From: an uncultured Fibrobacter sp.
GTDB lineage: Bacteria > Fibrobacterota > Fibrobacteria > Fibrobacterales > Fibrobacteraceae
Assembly: GCA_946408125.1 (NCBI GenBank)
Contig: CAMJQW010000014.1
Location: forward strand, 1 to 49,895
DNA: 49,895 bases
Direction: 5' to 3'
Shown: in pieces, positions 1-8,492 of the stretch
Layout: every line of letters starts with the position of its first letter
Position numbering within the stretch: position 1 is the stretch's first letter
Notes under the pieces: model-generated
The model's input: only the letters and a program-made list of their open reading frames with translations
The model's database searches: none
What the model was told of the DNA's origin: nothing
Translations under genes and position numbers: made by a program

Positions 1-909
1 ATCGGAAACTATATTTGGACAAACAATCTGTCTAAATTATTGTCCGCATCCCCAATTTTGACCTCAGAACAGGGAAATTCCTCAAAAAAGAGTAAATTTG
101 AGAAAGTTGGCGTTTTGCGGTCAAAAATTTTGACCGCAAACTTGAGTCCTAAAAGCAGAAGTTGTCCCTACGCCTTCACCGAACAGGGCATCTATATGCT
201 CATGACGGTACTCAAGGGCGATTTAGCGACTCGTCAAAGCATGGCGTTAATCCGCCTTTTCAAGCAGATGAAGGACTATATCGTCGCTGAGAACCAACAA
301 TTGTTCGGAAATGCCGGGATAGCAGAATTTGCCGTGCAGACGGTTCAAAATACACGCGAAATAGCATCCGTTTCCTCAAAGGTTGAAGTACTCTCTGGCG
401 AAGTCCATAACATGCGTGAGAATCTTGGAAAGGTGAACCTGGACCTGCAAAAAGTCATGGAAAACTTCATTGATCCGACAACTTTCAAACATTTCTTGAT
501 TTTAGATGGACAGAAGTTAGAAGCGGACGTAGCCTACATGAAGATTTACGCTATGGCAAAAAAGTCTATTATCATCATTGACAACTACGTGGGAGTAAAG
601 ACTCTTGACCTGTTGCGCGGAATCGCGAAAGGCGTAAGTATAGCAATTTTCAGCGAGGAATGGGGCGATGAAAAGATTACACCTGCGATTAAGGCCGACT
701 ACGAAAAGGCTAGGCCTGACGTTTCTCTGAAAATCGACCGACCAAATCGCAAGTTTCACGACCGCTACGTGTTTCTGGATTACGGATTGCCAAACGAAAA
801 ACTGTTCCTCTGCGGGGCATCAAGCAAAGACGCTGGCAACAAGATTACAACTATCATGCAAATTGAATGCCCTGAGATGTACCACCCGATAGTGGAGAAA
901 TTGTCGTGA
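1..909 (+). CDS. ORF6N-domain protein with PLD-like C-terminal domain, 5' partial
   Basis: The frame is open from base 1, so the true start lies to the left of the window. A TTG at 40 is the first start-like codon inside it. The segment around codons 45-90 (LRSKILTANL, PYAFTEQGIYML, then RLFKQMKDYI) is the C-terminal half of an ORF6N domain, a DNA-binding domain of phage and mobile-element proteins related to KilA-N. A coiled-coil-like stretch follows. The C-terminal ~140 residues hold FHDRYVFLDYG and LCGASSKDAG, the phospholipase D-like tail that commonly follows ORF6N; the H-x-R replaces the usual H-x-K, so catalysis is doubtful. Proteins of this kind are usually accessory genes tied to phages or defence islands. 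The domain call rests on motifs; the function is unknown. Confidence 0.7.
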   Translation: MGNYIWTNNLSKLLSASPILTSEQGNSSKKSKFEKVGVLRSKILTANLSPKSRSCPYAFTEQGIYMLMTVLKGDLATRQSMALIRLFKQMKDYIVAENQQLFGNAGIAEFAVQTVQNTREIASVSSKVEVLSGEVHNMRENLGKVNLDLQKVMENFIDPTTFKHFLILDGQKLEADVAYMKIYAMAKKSIIIIDNYVGVKTLDLLRGIAKGVSIAIFSEEWGDEKITPAIKADYEKARPDVSLKIDRPNRKFHDRYVFLDYGLPNEKLFLCGASSKDAGNKITTIMQIECPEMYHPIVEKLS

Positions 910-915
910 ACATGA

Positions 916-1041
916 AAATGCGCCGAAACGGAATTCCGCTACGGGCGCATACTGAGCAAGAAAGTGATTTACCGCGGGCCAAGCACCTCGCAGCAGGGAG
1001 TCAATTACCTAAACGCCGAGGAATACCTGAATTCCTTATAA
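916..1041 (+). pseudogene. Remnant of the C-terminus of an AAA ATPase (DUF4143-like)
   Basis: There is an open stretch of 41 codons with no start codon, closed upstream by a TGA at 913 and ending in TAA at 1039-1041. Its translation ends in KKVIYRGPSTSQQG and then VNYLNAEEYLNSL. This resembles the end of the AAA/DUF4143 ATPases common in rumen bacteria, where a 'vlYrG...g..YlNveeFL..L' tail closes the protein. If so, the rest of the gene has been lost, with the ORF6N gene now directly upstream. The match is from memory of the family tail and is weak. Confidence 0.3.
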
Positions 1042-1071
1042 AGAAGGAGCGGCAAAACAAAGGGAAATGAA

Positions 1072-2160
1072 TTAGTCCTTTACACAACGGACGCTACAGC
1101 GGTAGCTTTTCTGCCAATACTGGTATACTAGTTCCGCCGTGTTCTCGTTCGAACGGAGGCGCAAACTATACGCCCAAGATTCTGAATAGACAGCTTGAGA
1201 AGTCCAAAAACAAGTTGTGCTCCGCAAGTCGACATACCCACCTCCGCCGACGACATAGTTGGGACCGCGAGGAGCACTCCCCCTATAACCGGTAGGTATA
1301 GCAGAAAAACCGAAAAGATCTGTCCCGTTGCTGTCATTACTCCAACCGGTAGTCGACTTTAGCGCCTGTCCCACCAGCGAATCACTCGATACCCTGGCCA
1401 CCGAATAAATCAATGTCTGCATATCGCTCTTGGAGGGAATATGCCAGCCTCTGGGGCAGGCTCCATGCACAACCTGATCCTTGAATTGACAACCCGAGTA
1501 ACAATCTACAGCGCCCCACCAAGAGTACAAGCTTCCCGCGACAGTGCAATAATTCGAATCCAACATATAACACGATGCAGATTCCGCTAATTCCGGATTA
1601 GCTGTCGTATCACCACGGTAATCCAGATTTTGGGCCATCCACACCTGTTCACCAATCTGCACGATCTTGTAGACCTTCCCATCCCGTTCGTCCACAATGG
1701 AATCGTACTGGATATCGGGATTCAAGTACGATTCCTTCGAAGAGCACTTGAACCAGCCCTCCGTTCCTTCGTCGCCGCAGACTTTTTGTACCGGAGGTTC
1801 TTCGGACGACGAGCTCGACTCTATACTGGACGAACTCGGTATCGCACTGGACGATGACCTTGCGCTGGACGAGGACTGCACGCTGGAAAAACTCGACTTT
1901 GCACTGGACGAGCTCGACTGCTCGCCAGAGGAACTCGACATTTCGCTTGACGAAGCATTTTCGCTGGACGAAACCGACTTCCCACTACTTGACGTCGCGC
2001 TGGAAGAGATTTCTGCAGAATCGCTGGACGAACTGTCGGTTGTTTCGCTGGACGAGCTCACGCTATTGGATTCGGACGGTTCAAACGCGGACGACGTATC
2101 GTCGCAGGCGAAGAAAAATACGCAGGCGATTGCAAGCGCCGTTTTCAACAAGAATTTCAT
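1072..2160 (-). CDS. FISUMP-domain lipoprotein with poly-Ser linker
   Basis: This is a predicted surface or periplasmic lipoprotein of unknown function. Residues 1-19 form a lipoprotein signal ending in the lipobox FFAC with Cys19. Residues ~22-125 are a Ser-rich low-complexity linker (repeats of SSSS with Ala, Glu and Lys). Residues ~150-362 are a FISUMP domain (Fibrobacter succinogenes major paralogous domain): DGKVYKIVQIGEQVWMAQNL, CPRGWHIPSKSD, the LKSTTGW block, a GFSAIPTGYR block and the terminal SVRCVKD. A purine-rich stretch (GGAAAGGGGG) precedes the ATG. The gene starts 30 bases after the pth stop on the same strand and is probably read from that operon. The family is expanded in Fibrobacter; a role at the cell surface is inferred, not shown. 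Confidence 0.85.
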   Translation of the reverse strand: MKFLLKTALAIACVFFFACDDTSSAFEPSESNSVSSSSETTDSSSSDSAEISSSATSSSGKSVSSSENASSSEMSSSSGEQSSSSSAKSSFSSVQSSSSARSSSSAIPSSSSIESSSSSEEPPVQKVCGDEGTEGWFKCSSKESYLNPDIQYDSIVDERDGKVYKIVQIGEQVWMAQNLDYRGDTTANPELAESASCYMLDSNYCTVAGSLYSWWGAVDCYSGCQFKDQVVHGACPRGWHIPSKSDMQTLIYSVARVSSDSLVGQALKSTTGWSNDSNGTDLFGFSAIPTGYRGSAPRGPNYVVGGGGYVDLRSTTCFWTSQAVYSESWAYSLRLRSNENTAELVYQYWQKSYRCSVRCVKD

Positions 2161-2190
2161 TCGTTCCCCCTTTCCTTTTTTGTTATATAC

Positions 2191-2745
2191 TCATTTCCCG
2201 TTGTAGCGTTCCATGCACTTCTCGATGCCGAGCTTGAAGTAGCATTCTACAAGGGCCGGAACTTTCGCGATGGCCTCTTCAAAAACCGGGCGGTCTTCGG
2301 GCGAGAACTTCGCCAGCACCCAGTTGCTGAGGTCGAACTTGGGAGGGCACTTGCCCACCCCGAAACGGATACGCGGGAACTTGTCGCCCACGTGCTCGAT
2401 GATGTTCCGAAGTCCGTTCTGGCCGCCGTGGCTTCCGTCCTTGCGGCAGCGGATGCGGCCCACGTCCAGGTTGATATCGTCACTGAATACGAGCAGGTGG
2501 TCCGTCTTCACCTTGTACCAGGTCATCAGCGCCTGGACCGCCTCGCCAGAGAGGTTCATGTACGTCTGCGGCTTTGCGAGCAGGCATTCCTCGCCCGCGA
2601 TGTTCACCTTCATGGTGAGCGCCTTGTGCTCGCTCTTCCATTCCTTGCTCGGGTCGGCAAGCTTTTCTACTGCCATGAAACCCGCATTGTGATGCGTGTT
2701 CGAATACTGGGTTCCAGGATTTCCGAGACCGACGATGATATACAT
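2191..2745 (-). CDS. pth: Peptidyl-tRNA hydrolase
   Basis: Cytosolic enzyme that cleaves the ester bond of peptidyl-tRNAs dropped from ribosomes and so recycles tRNA. The 184-residue product matches the usual bacterial length. It begins MYIIVGLGNPGTQYSNTHHN, containing the signature GLGNPG and the catalytic His of the NTHHNAG motif. KPQTYMNLSG and the loop FSDDINLDVGRIR (usually D-D-l-d...G) follow, then GSHGGQNGLRNII. The ATG at 2745 is chosen because family members begin a few residues before GLGNPG; an upstream in-frame extension to 2859 would overlap the preceding lipoprotein gene. The start lies one base after that gene's stop, so translation is probably coupled. Confidence 0.95.
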   Translation of the reverse strand: MYIIVGLGNPGTQYSNTHHNAGFMAVEKLADPSKEWKSEHKALTMKVNIAGEECLLAKPQTYMNLSGEAVQALMTWYKVKTDHLLVFSDDINLDVGRIRCRKDGSHGGQNGLRNIIEHVGDKFPRIRFGVGKCPPKFDLSNWVLAKFSPEDRPVFEEAIAKVPALVECYFKLGIEKCMERYNGK

Positions 2746-2746
2746 T

Positions 2747-3754
2747 CTACTTGAGGCTCCATTTATTGAGGTCTTTTCGCCACTCGTCATACCAGACGCC
2801 TTCCGAGACGGCCGTACCGAGGCGTTCCATCGCTTCGGGTTCGTCCGCGCCCTGTGCATTCACGTTCGACTGGAGGACGAACAGGGAATCTCCCTTGCAG
2901 GTGGAACCCTTCAGGGTGATGCCCGCATTGCAGACCATCCCGAAACTCGAGGTGTCGCACGTTACCGGATAGACGTCCATCTCGACGCTCAAGGCATTGC
3001 CGCATGTCGCCTGGCGCACCGGATAATCCTTGGCCATGCGCGCGTACGCGAGTGCGTAAAGGCGTTCCGACTGAGGCGTATCCGACTCGTGCGCGACCTT
3101 CTTGAACACGAAGGCGTACGCGGCGCGGTACATGGAGAATTCCCGGCTCGCCTTCACGTAGGCGCTATCGGGAGACGCGTCGCGTTCGGCGCCCAGAGCT
3201 GCGAGGATACGCTGCAGCGCGAGCGTACGCGCATACACGTTCCGGAGCGCCTTGTAGGCGGCATGCTTTTCGAGCGGACCTTCCTGGGCGGAAACTTCCG
3301 CGGCAAGAAGGCCGACGGAATCGCGCAGGGCGGCCATCTTGCCGCGGAACGGGATTGCAGCGTTCACGCGGGCCATGCACGCCCGCACCGTGAACTTTCC
3401 GGAGATTTCCTCCACCGTGTCGATACCGACATTCTCGGGATTCTCGATACGCGACAGGAACTGCGCCTGCGCCACGAGGGAAAACTTTTCCAATTCGTCA
3501 TCGCGGGCGATGCGACCCAACGTGTCCACGCCCGCCTTCACTGCAGAATCAAGCGAGGAGGCGATTCCACGCTGAGCTAGCATCAGCGCCGTCTGGTACG
3601 AACCCGCAAGGCCCGAGCCGTAGAAGCTCTCGTTTTCGGGACACTCGGTAGACGGTGCTTTCGCACCTGCGTCGCCATCGACGGAACCCTTGGAACCTGC
3701 GCAACCGGCAAGCAAGACAAGGGAGCAGGCACACAATGCGGAAAGAAACTTCAT
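2747..3754 (-). CDS. Predicted lipoprotein of unknown function (LPP20-like architecture)
   Basis: A 335-residue product. The N-terminus MKFLSALCACSLVLLAGC is a clear type II signal with lipobox LLAGC. The mature part is largely alpha-helical. It has the pattern of lipoproteins in which an N-terminal block (YQTALMLAQRGIASSLDSAV) recalls the LPP20/'ARGLAA..eia' family of envelope proteins, but I do not recognise a specific family. Two Cys-containing segments near the C-terminus (CDTSSFGMVCNAG, STCKGDS) could form disulfides. The ATG at 3754 is chosen because the signal peptide starts there and because a -10-like TATATT lies exactly six bases upstream. No ribosome-binding site fits between the rplY terminator and the start. 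pth follows after one base. Confidence 0.65.
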   Translation of the reverse strand: MKFLSALCACSLVLLAGCAGSKGSVDGDAGAKAPSTECPENESFYGSGLAGSYQTALMLAQRGIASSLDSAVKAGVDTLGRIARDDELEKFSLVAQAQFLSRIENPENVGIDTVEEISGKFTVRACMARVNAAIPFRGKMAALRDSVGLLAAEVSAQEGPLEKHAAYKALRNVYARTLALQRILAALGAERDASPDSAYVKASREFSMYRAAYAFVFKKVAHESDTPQSERLYALAYARMAKDYPVRQATCGNALSVEMDVYPVTCDTSSFGMVCNAGITLKGSTCKGDSLFVLQSNVNAQGADEPEAMERLGTAVSEGVWYDEWRKDLNKWSLK

Positions 3755-3758
3755 GACA

Positions 3759-3766
3759 AAAATATA
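3759..3766 (-). promoter_or_regulatory. -10-like element of the lipoprotein gene (leaderless arrangement)
   Basis: TATATTTT read on the minus strand, then TGTC, then the ATG at 3754. The hexamer TATATT ends six bases before the start codon, so transcription would begin at about the A of the ATG. The rplY terminator lies immediately upstream, so this gene needs its own promoter. Confidence 0.5.
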
Positions 3767-3769
3767 GAC

Positions 3770-3808
3770 AAAAAAAGAACCGCCGGACAACCAAGTGTCC
3801 GACGGTTC
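3770..3808 (-). terminator. Rho-independent terminator of rplY
   Basis: On the minus strand a 13-base-pair stem (arms at 3796-3808 and 3777-3789, one G.U pair) with a six-base loop is followed by a run of seven T (3770-3776). It starts 21 bases after the rplY stop codon. Confidence 0.9.
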
Positions 3809-3829
3809 CAATGCTTTGTTCGCAAGCGA

Positions 3830-4492
3830 TTACTTCTTGTCGGCAGCGGCAGCATCGGCGGCAGCCGGGGCTGCAGCAGCAGCGGCAGGAGCGGCAGCGG
3901 CCGGAGCTTCGGCAGCAGCAGCTTCTTCCTTCTTCTTGGACTTGGAAGAAATCGTGAAGATCACGGTACGCGGGCCAGAAGCCAGTTCGACACCTTCCGG
4001 GAGCTTGAAGTCCTTGGCGTAAAACGTGATGTTGGTACCGAATTCGGAGATGTCCATCTCGAGCACGGTCGGGATGCAAGCCGGCTTGGCAGCGAGCATG
4101 AGGTAACGGGTTTCCTGAGAGAAGATACCGCCCTGAGTCTTGACGCCGACCGGAAGACCGGAAAGCTTGACCGGCACGCGGACCTTGACCATGGAGTCGT
4201 CCGAAATCTTGATGAAGTCGATGTGGACGAACTTCTGGGTGATGGCGTCCTTCTGGTAGTTGTAGACGACGGCCGGATTGCCAGCCTTGCCATCAATTTC
4301 AAGGTCGAGAAGCGTGTAACGCTTACCCGGAGCGAGAACCTTGCGCAAGTCGATTTCGCTTACGGAAATGTTCACCGCATCCATACCCTTACCATAATAG
4401 ACAGCCGGGATCTGACCGGCCTTACGCAAACGCGCGTTGTCGCGGTTCGCACCTAGCACTCTCGAGGTAGCTTTGAGCGTTGTGAGTTCCAT
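3830..4492 (-). CDS. rplY: 50S ribosomal protein L25 / general stress protein Ctc
   Basis: Binds 5S rRNA in the large ribosomal subunit. It is the long Ctc-type form: an N-terminal 5S-binding domain (MELTTLKATSRV, ARLRKAGQIPAVYYGKG) followed by the C-terminal TL5 domain (VKVRVPVKLSGLPVGVKTQGG). The last ~40 residues are an extension rich in Ala, Pro and Lys (AAAPAAAAAAP...DKK), probably disordered. An in-frame ATG at 4507 exists, but GGAG lies directly after it and is eight bases upstream of the ATG at 4492, so the downstream start is preferred. The tRNA-Gln gene lies 34 bases upstream on the same strand and probably shares the promoter. The 3' end has a strong terminator. Confidence 0.93.
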   Translation of the reverse strand: MELTTLKATSRVLGANRDNARLRKAGQIPAVYYGKGMDAVNISVSEIDLRKVLAPGKRYTLLDLEIDGKAGNPAVVYNYQKDAITQKFVHIDFIKISDDSMVKVRVPVKLSGLPVGVKTQGGIFSQETRYLMLAAKPACIPTVLEMDISEFGTNITFYAKDFKLPEGVELASGPRTVIFTISSKSKKKEEAAAAEAPAAAAPAAAAAAPAAADAAAADKK

Positions 4493-4526
4493 TGTTTTTA
4501 TCTCCATTTGGATTAAGAAAATTTCA

Positions 4527-4598
4527 TTGGGGTAGCTGGATTCGAACCAACGAATAACGGAATCAAAATCCGTTGTCTTACCACTTGACGATACCCCA
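4527..4598 (-). tRNA. tRNA-Gln (anticodon UUG)
   Basis: 72 bases on the minus strand. The acceptor stem TGGGGTA pairs with TACCCCA and the discriminator is A; CCA is not encoded. The anticodon arm ACGGA-TTTTGAT-TCCGT gives anticodon TTG, and the T-loop segment GGTTCGAATCC is canonical. It lies between ispE and rplY, a position seen in many bacteria. Confidence 0.95.
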
Positions 4599-4607
4599 AT
4601 GGTGGCG

Positions 4608-4615
4608 CAAATATA
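4608..4615 (-). promoter_or_regulatory. -10-like element of tRNA-Gln
   Basis: TATATTTG on the minus strand, ending nine bases before the mature 5' end of the tRNA. A start about five bases downstream would leave a short leader for RNase P. The sequence fits both a sigma-70 -10 hexamer (TATATT) and the TAnnTTTG element of Bacteroidota promoters. I see no TTTG or TTGACA at the expected upstream distance. Confidence 0.55.
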
Positions 4616-4648
4616 GAAAAAATACCGAATTTTTTAAAGGGGACCGGA

Positions 4649-5533
4649 CTAGCAGTGCCAGAACTTGGTCAAAGCGAGGTATCGGGAATAGGGTTCGAGG
4701 GCCTCCGCAGCGGCCTTCGCCTTCGATACATCCGTAAAAATCCCGAAAACGGAAGCGCCGGAACCGCTCATGAGCGAAACACGCGCCCCGAGGCCTAGAA
4801 TCTTGTCCTTCAGCGCGGCAACCAGCGGGTGCTTGGGGAACACGGACACCTCGAAAGCGTTGAAAAACGATCCGGAATCGAGCAGACGGCCGCCGGAAGA
4901 CCTTTCCGCAGCGGTTGCGCCAGCCCAGGCGGCCTTGTATGCCTCCCAGCGGTCGGGACCGGATTTAGGCACGCCCGCATACGCGTCCTTGGTCGGGACT
5001 GCATCATGCGGGGTCGCGATAAGCAGGGTCTCCCCCGCGGGCAAGTCGAGAGGATCGATGAACGTGAGCCGCTCGCCGATGCCCTCGGCGAATGCCGAGC
5101 CGCCCCTGACGAGGAACGGGACGTCGGCCCCGAGTTTCGCTCCGATACGTTCCAGTTCCGCAGGCGGCAACCGGAGGTTCCAGAGGCGGTTCAGCGCGCG
5201 GAGCGCGGCTGCGGCATCGGCGCTACCGCCGCCCAGACCCGCACCGAGCGGCATCACCTTCTCCAGATAGATGTCCGCACCGAGTTCCACGTTTCCGGCA
5301 TGGGCACGCAGAGCGAGCGCGGCCTTGTAGACCAGGTCCGATTCCACCGGATATTCCTGGGGCTTGTTGTATGAAAGCGTGATTTTGCCATCGCCGCGCG
5401 AAGCGAACTCCAGCGTATCGCCGACGTCTACCGTCTGGAAGAGCGTTCCCAGATCGTGGTAGCCGTCCTCGCGCTTGCGGATGACATCGAGGAACAAGTT
5501 GATTTTTGCAGGAGCAAATTCTTTCATGGTCAT
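4649..5533 (-). CDS. ispE: 4-diphosphocytidyl-2-C-methyl-D-erythritol kinase
   Basis: Phosphorylates CDP-methylerythritol with ATP in the non-mevalonate (MEP) route to isoprenoids. It belongs to the GHMP kinase family: FAPAKINLFLDV near the N-terminus (catalytic Lys), GYHDLGTLFQTVD, the ATP-binding loop PLGAGLGGGSADAAAALRAL at about residues 90-110, GADVPFLVRGG, and a C-terminal LMSGSGASVFGIF. Length 294 matches the family. The ATG at 5533 overlaps the ftsK stop as TAATG, implying translational coupling; a second ATG two codons on is possible. The tRNA-Gln/rplY/pth genes follow downstream. Confidence 0.93.
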   Translation of the reverse strand: MTMKEFAPAKINLFLDVIRKREDGYHDLGTLFQTVDVGDTLEFASRGDGKITLSYNKPQEYPVESDLVYKAALALRAHAGNVELGADIYLEKVMPLGAGLGGGSADAAAALRALNRLWNLRLPPAELERIGAKLGADVPFLVRGGSAFAEGIGERLTFIDPLDLPAGETLLIATPHDAVPTKDAYAGVPKSGPDRWEAYKAAWAGATAAERSSGGRLLDSGSFFNAFEVSVFPKHPLVAALKDKILGLGARVSLMSGSGASVFGIFTDVSKAKAAAEALEPYSRYLALTKFWHC

Positions 5534-8430
5534 TATCTAAACGCTCCGGAGCGTTCGAGTTGCATCAGTTCGTCCATGCCGATAAGCATCGCGCGGGGCT
5601 TCGAGTTGCCGGTACTGCGGGCGCAGAGTCCCATGCCGAACAGCTGGTCCACAATCTTGCCCGCGCGGCTGTAACCCACGCTGAAATGGCGCTGCACGGC
5701 GGATGTCGAAAGACCGTTGCCGCATTCGATGGCCCATTTGGCGACCTCGAACAGCAGCTTGTCCTTCTTCTCGTTCATCGCGGCATTGCCGCCTTCGCCA
5801 TCCTCGCCTTCCCCGCCTTCGCCTTCCACCTCGAAGGTCTCGAGCTGCGGGTAGCACACGTTCTGGTTGCTGCAGGCGTCGGCGAGCTTTTCGGCTTCCT
5901 CGTCGCTGAGGAACGCTCCGTGCAAGCGCACCGGATCAGGCGCGTTCACGGCCTTGTAGAGCATGTCGCCGCGGCCCAGCAACTTCTCGGCTCCGGCGTG
6001 GTCCATCACGGTACGGGCGTCCACCTGGGATGCCACCTTGAAACTGATACGGGTCGGCAAGTTCGCCTTGATGTTACCGGTAATCACCTTGACCGACGGA
6101 CGCTGGGTCGCAAGCACCAGATGGATGCCCACGGCACGCGCCTTTGCCGCAAGTCTCGAGACGTTCTTCTCGATTTCCTTGCCGGCGACCATCATGAGGT
6201 CCGCCATTTCGTCGATGATCACGACGATGAACGCCATGCGGTGACCGCGATCTTCTTCGGGCACCTCGTCGGGCAGCTCGCCCGCATCGAATTTTTCGTT
6301 GAAGCCGTTGAGGTTGCGCACCTTCGCCTTCGCGAGCACCTCGGTACGGCGGTCCATCTCGTAGCAGAGCCACTGGAGCGCCTGGATGGCGACTTCGGGC
6401 TTGGTAATCACGGGAGCCAGCAAGTGCGGGATGTTCTCGTACATCTTGAGTTCCACCGCCTTCGGGTCCACGAGAATCATGCGGAGCTCGTCGGGCGTCT
6501 TGCTCAAAAGCATGCTCGCCATGAGCGCGTTGATGCAGACGGACTTACCGGAACCGGTCTGGCCCGCAATCATCAGGTGCGGCGCCTTCGCCAAATCCAT
6601 CGCGAACGGCTCGCCCGAAATATCCTTGCCGAGCGCCATCACGATCTTGTCGGGACTCGGCTTGAATGCGGCACTCTCGAAGATGTCGCGTCCGTAAATC
6701 GTCTGCGTTTTGCGGTTCGGAATCTCTATACCGACGGCGCCCTTGCCCGGGATCGGCGTCAATATGCGGATGGAAGTCGCCTTCAGGGCCATCGCTAGGT
6801 CATCCTGCAGCGAGCTGAACTGGCTAACCTTCACGCCCGGCCCCGGCTCGACTTCGAACCGCGTAATCACGGGGCCGGTTTCGCAACCGACGACTTTGCC
6901 CTTCACCTTGAAGTTCTCGAGTTTCTCTTCGAGCATGCGACCGATTTCGTTCAGTTCGTCTTCGGTATAGTCGGCCGGTTGCGGGTCGTGCGTATCCAGG
7001 ATCTCGTCGACCGTGGGAACCCGGTACTCGTCGTAATGCACCGTCGGGTCCGGCTGCGGGATTCCCGTGGACTCGCCGGTCCCGATGCGGTTGGGCGGAA
7101 CGTAGGTCGGATCGCGGTCCACCTCGTCGGCGCCCACGATTTCGGGCATGAACGTATCCTCGCCGGAATCCTCTTCGGGAACGGGCTCGTTTTCAAATGC
7201 TTCTTCGGCGGCGAGGGTACGCTCGTCAAGCGGGCTCTCCGCTTCCTGGGCGCCGGCGACCACGGTCTCCTCGGAGGATGCTGCCGCGGGTGCGACATTC
7301 TCTCCGCCGCGCACCGCTCCCTTCACCACGATCTTGTTCTGGTGCGCCTTCTCCCAGTTCAACAGGTCGCGCGCGCGGCGAATCTCGGCAATCTTGTCGC
7401 GGATTTCCTTTATCTGCAATGCGCTCATGTTGCGCTCGTTGTCGCGCAGTTCCTGTTCCAGGCGCTGGATTTCCGGATCCTCGGCCGAAGCGGCGAGCAC
7501 ATCGGCCACCGTCTCTTCGTCACGGACCGAGCGTTCCGGCGATGCGGTCATCGTCACATCCGGTGCATAGGGATTCTCGGCAAGCGGGCGGTCCAGATCG
7601 TCGCGCGAGGCTTCGCCACGCGCACCGGAAAGCGTATTCATCATGCCGCGGCGAACCTTGAACGGCTTGATGTCGGCCTTGTCCCTGATATTGTAGCCAT
7701 CGGGAACGGAATATATGGTGCTGTCATCCACCAGCATATCCGAGCCGCGCCTGTCCCGGGATTCGCGGGAATCGCCTGCCGGCGTAGCGGGCTCTTCCGA
7801 GCCCGTGCGCGGACGCTTTCCCACCAGCGAAACCAACCATTTAAAAGCTTTCGCAAGGAACGCGAAATGCCTCGGACGGAGCCCGAACGAAAGCACGAGA
7901 ACCAGGGCGAGAACCACGAGCAAAATCAGGAGGGGCGCCACGAGCGAAGCCGTGCCGAAAACGGACACGAAAACGTACTGCATGAAGAACTGCCCGAGCA
8001 CGCCGCCGTTCGAGAAAAGCACCTCGCGGGAAAGGCCCGTCATCCCGTAGGATTTGAGAGCGAGGAGGCACGAGAGGTCGAGCGTGAGGAGCGTCATGCC
8101 GATGCTGAAGCTGAGCAGGCGTTCGCGAAGGTTCTTGAGCGCGATAAACAGGCCCCAGAGCACGAGGGAAAGCGTGAAGAATATGACCGGAAGGCGGCCG
8201 AATACGAACGTGAACGAATCGGGCACGATTTTCCCGAAGAAGGGTCCGAGCCAGTTGCCTTCAGACCCGCTATACACGGAACTGACGCATCCCAGGAGCA
8301 GAATGACGCCTATGGCGAACAGGAACCACCCGAAAACGAGCCAGAAAAACGGGTTTTCAGCCCCGTTTGCCGCTTCCGTGCCACTCTTCGAGCCAGATTT
8401 CTTCTTCGTTTTCCTTTTACTGTCTGCCAA
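5533..8430 (-). CDS. ftsK: DNA translocase FtsK/SpoIIIE
   Basis: Septum-anchored, ATP-driven DNA pump that clears chromosome from the closing division septum and supports dimer resolution. 965 residues: four or five hydrophobic segments in the first ~190 residues (for example FFWLVFGWFLFAIGVILLL), an acidic Pro/Glu-rich linker to ~500, then the motor with Walker A GQTGSGKS at ~620, Walker B VIIDEMADLMM at ~738, and LATQRPSVKVITGNIKANLP. A C-terminal winged-helix gamma domain (STSAVQRHFSVGYSRAGKIV) would read polar KOPS-type sites. The start is TTG at 8430, six bases after AGGAG; no ATG nearby keeps the N-terminus. The promoter region is shared with the divergent cyclase gene. Confidence 0.95.
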   Translation of the reverse strand: MADSKRKTKKKSGSKSGTEAANGAENPFFWLVFGWFLFAIGVILLLGCVSSVYSGSEGNWLGPFFGKIVPDSFTFVFGRLPVIFFTLSLVLWGLFIALKNLRERLLSFSIGMTLLTLDLSCLLALKSYGMTGLSREVLFSNGGVLGQFFMQYVFVSVFGTASLVAPLLILLVVLALVLVLSFGLRPRHFAFLAKAFKWLVSLVGKRPRTGSEEPATPAGDSRESRDRRGSDMLVDDSTIYSVPDGYNIRDKADIKPFKVRRGMMNTLSGARGEASRDDLDRPLAENPYAPDVTMTASPERSVRDEETVADVLAASAEDPEIQRLEQELRDNERNMSALQIKEIRDKIAEIRRARDLLNWEKAHQNKIVVKGAVRGGENVAPAAASSEETVVAGAQEAESPLDERTLAAEEAFENEPVPEEDSGEDTFMPEIVGADEVDRDPTYVPPNRIGTGESTGIPQPDPTVHYDEYRVPTVDEILDTHDPQPADYTEDELNEIGRMLEEKLENFKVKGKVVGCETGPVITRFEVEPGPGVKVSQFSSLQDDLAMALKATSIRILTPIPGKGAVGIEIPNRKTQTIYGRDIFESAAFKPSPDKIVMALGKDISGEPFAMDLAKAPHLMIAGQTGSGKSVCINALMASMLLSKTPDELRMILVDPKAVELKMYENIPHLLAPVITKPEVAIQALQWLCYEMDRRTEVLAKAKVRNLNGFNEKFDAGELPDEVPEEDRGHRMAFIVVIIDEMADLMMVAGKEIEKNVSRLAAKARAVGIHLVLATQRPSVKVITGNIKANLPTRISFKVASQVDARTVMDHAGAEKLLGRGDMLYKAVNAPDPVRLHGAFLSDEEAEKLADACSNQNVCYPQLETFEVEGEGGEGEDGEGGNAAMNEKKDKLLFEVAKWAIECGNGLSTSAVQRHFSVGYSRAGKIVDQLFGMGLCARSTGNSKPRAMLIGMDELMQLERSGAFR

Positions 8431-8480
8431 AATGCGCTCCTTAATATTTACTTACAAAAATATAGATTAACCTCTTTTAT

Positions 8481-8488
8481 TATAATTT
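8481..8488 (+). promoter_or_regulatory. -10-like element of the adenylate cyclase gene (leaderless arrangement)
   Basis: TATAATTT followed by GATT and the ATG at 8493. This is a perfect TATAAT hexamer exactly six bases before the start codon, with no Shine-Dalgarno sequence. Confidence 0.5.
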
Positions 8489-8492
8489 GATT

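Noticed and set aside
1800..2090. Repeated GACGA/CTCGAC words
   Set aside because: Codons of the poly-Ser linker of the first FISUMP lipoprotein; a protein-level repeat only.
5506..8490. Two long open frames on the plus strand over ftsK (430 and 503 codons)
   Set aside because: Antisense shadows of ftsK; no domain is seen, and ftsK accounts for the whole region.
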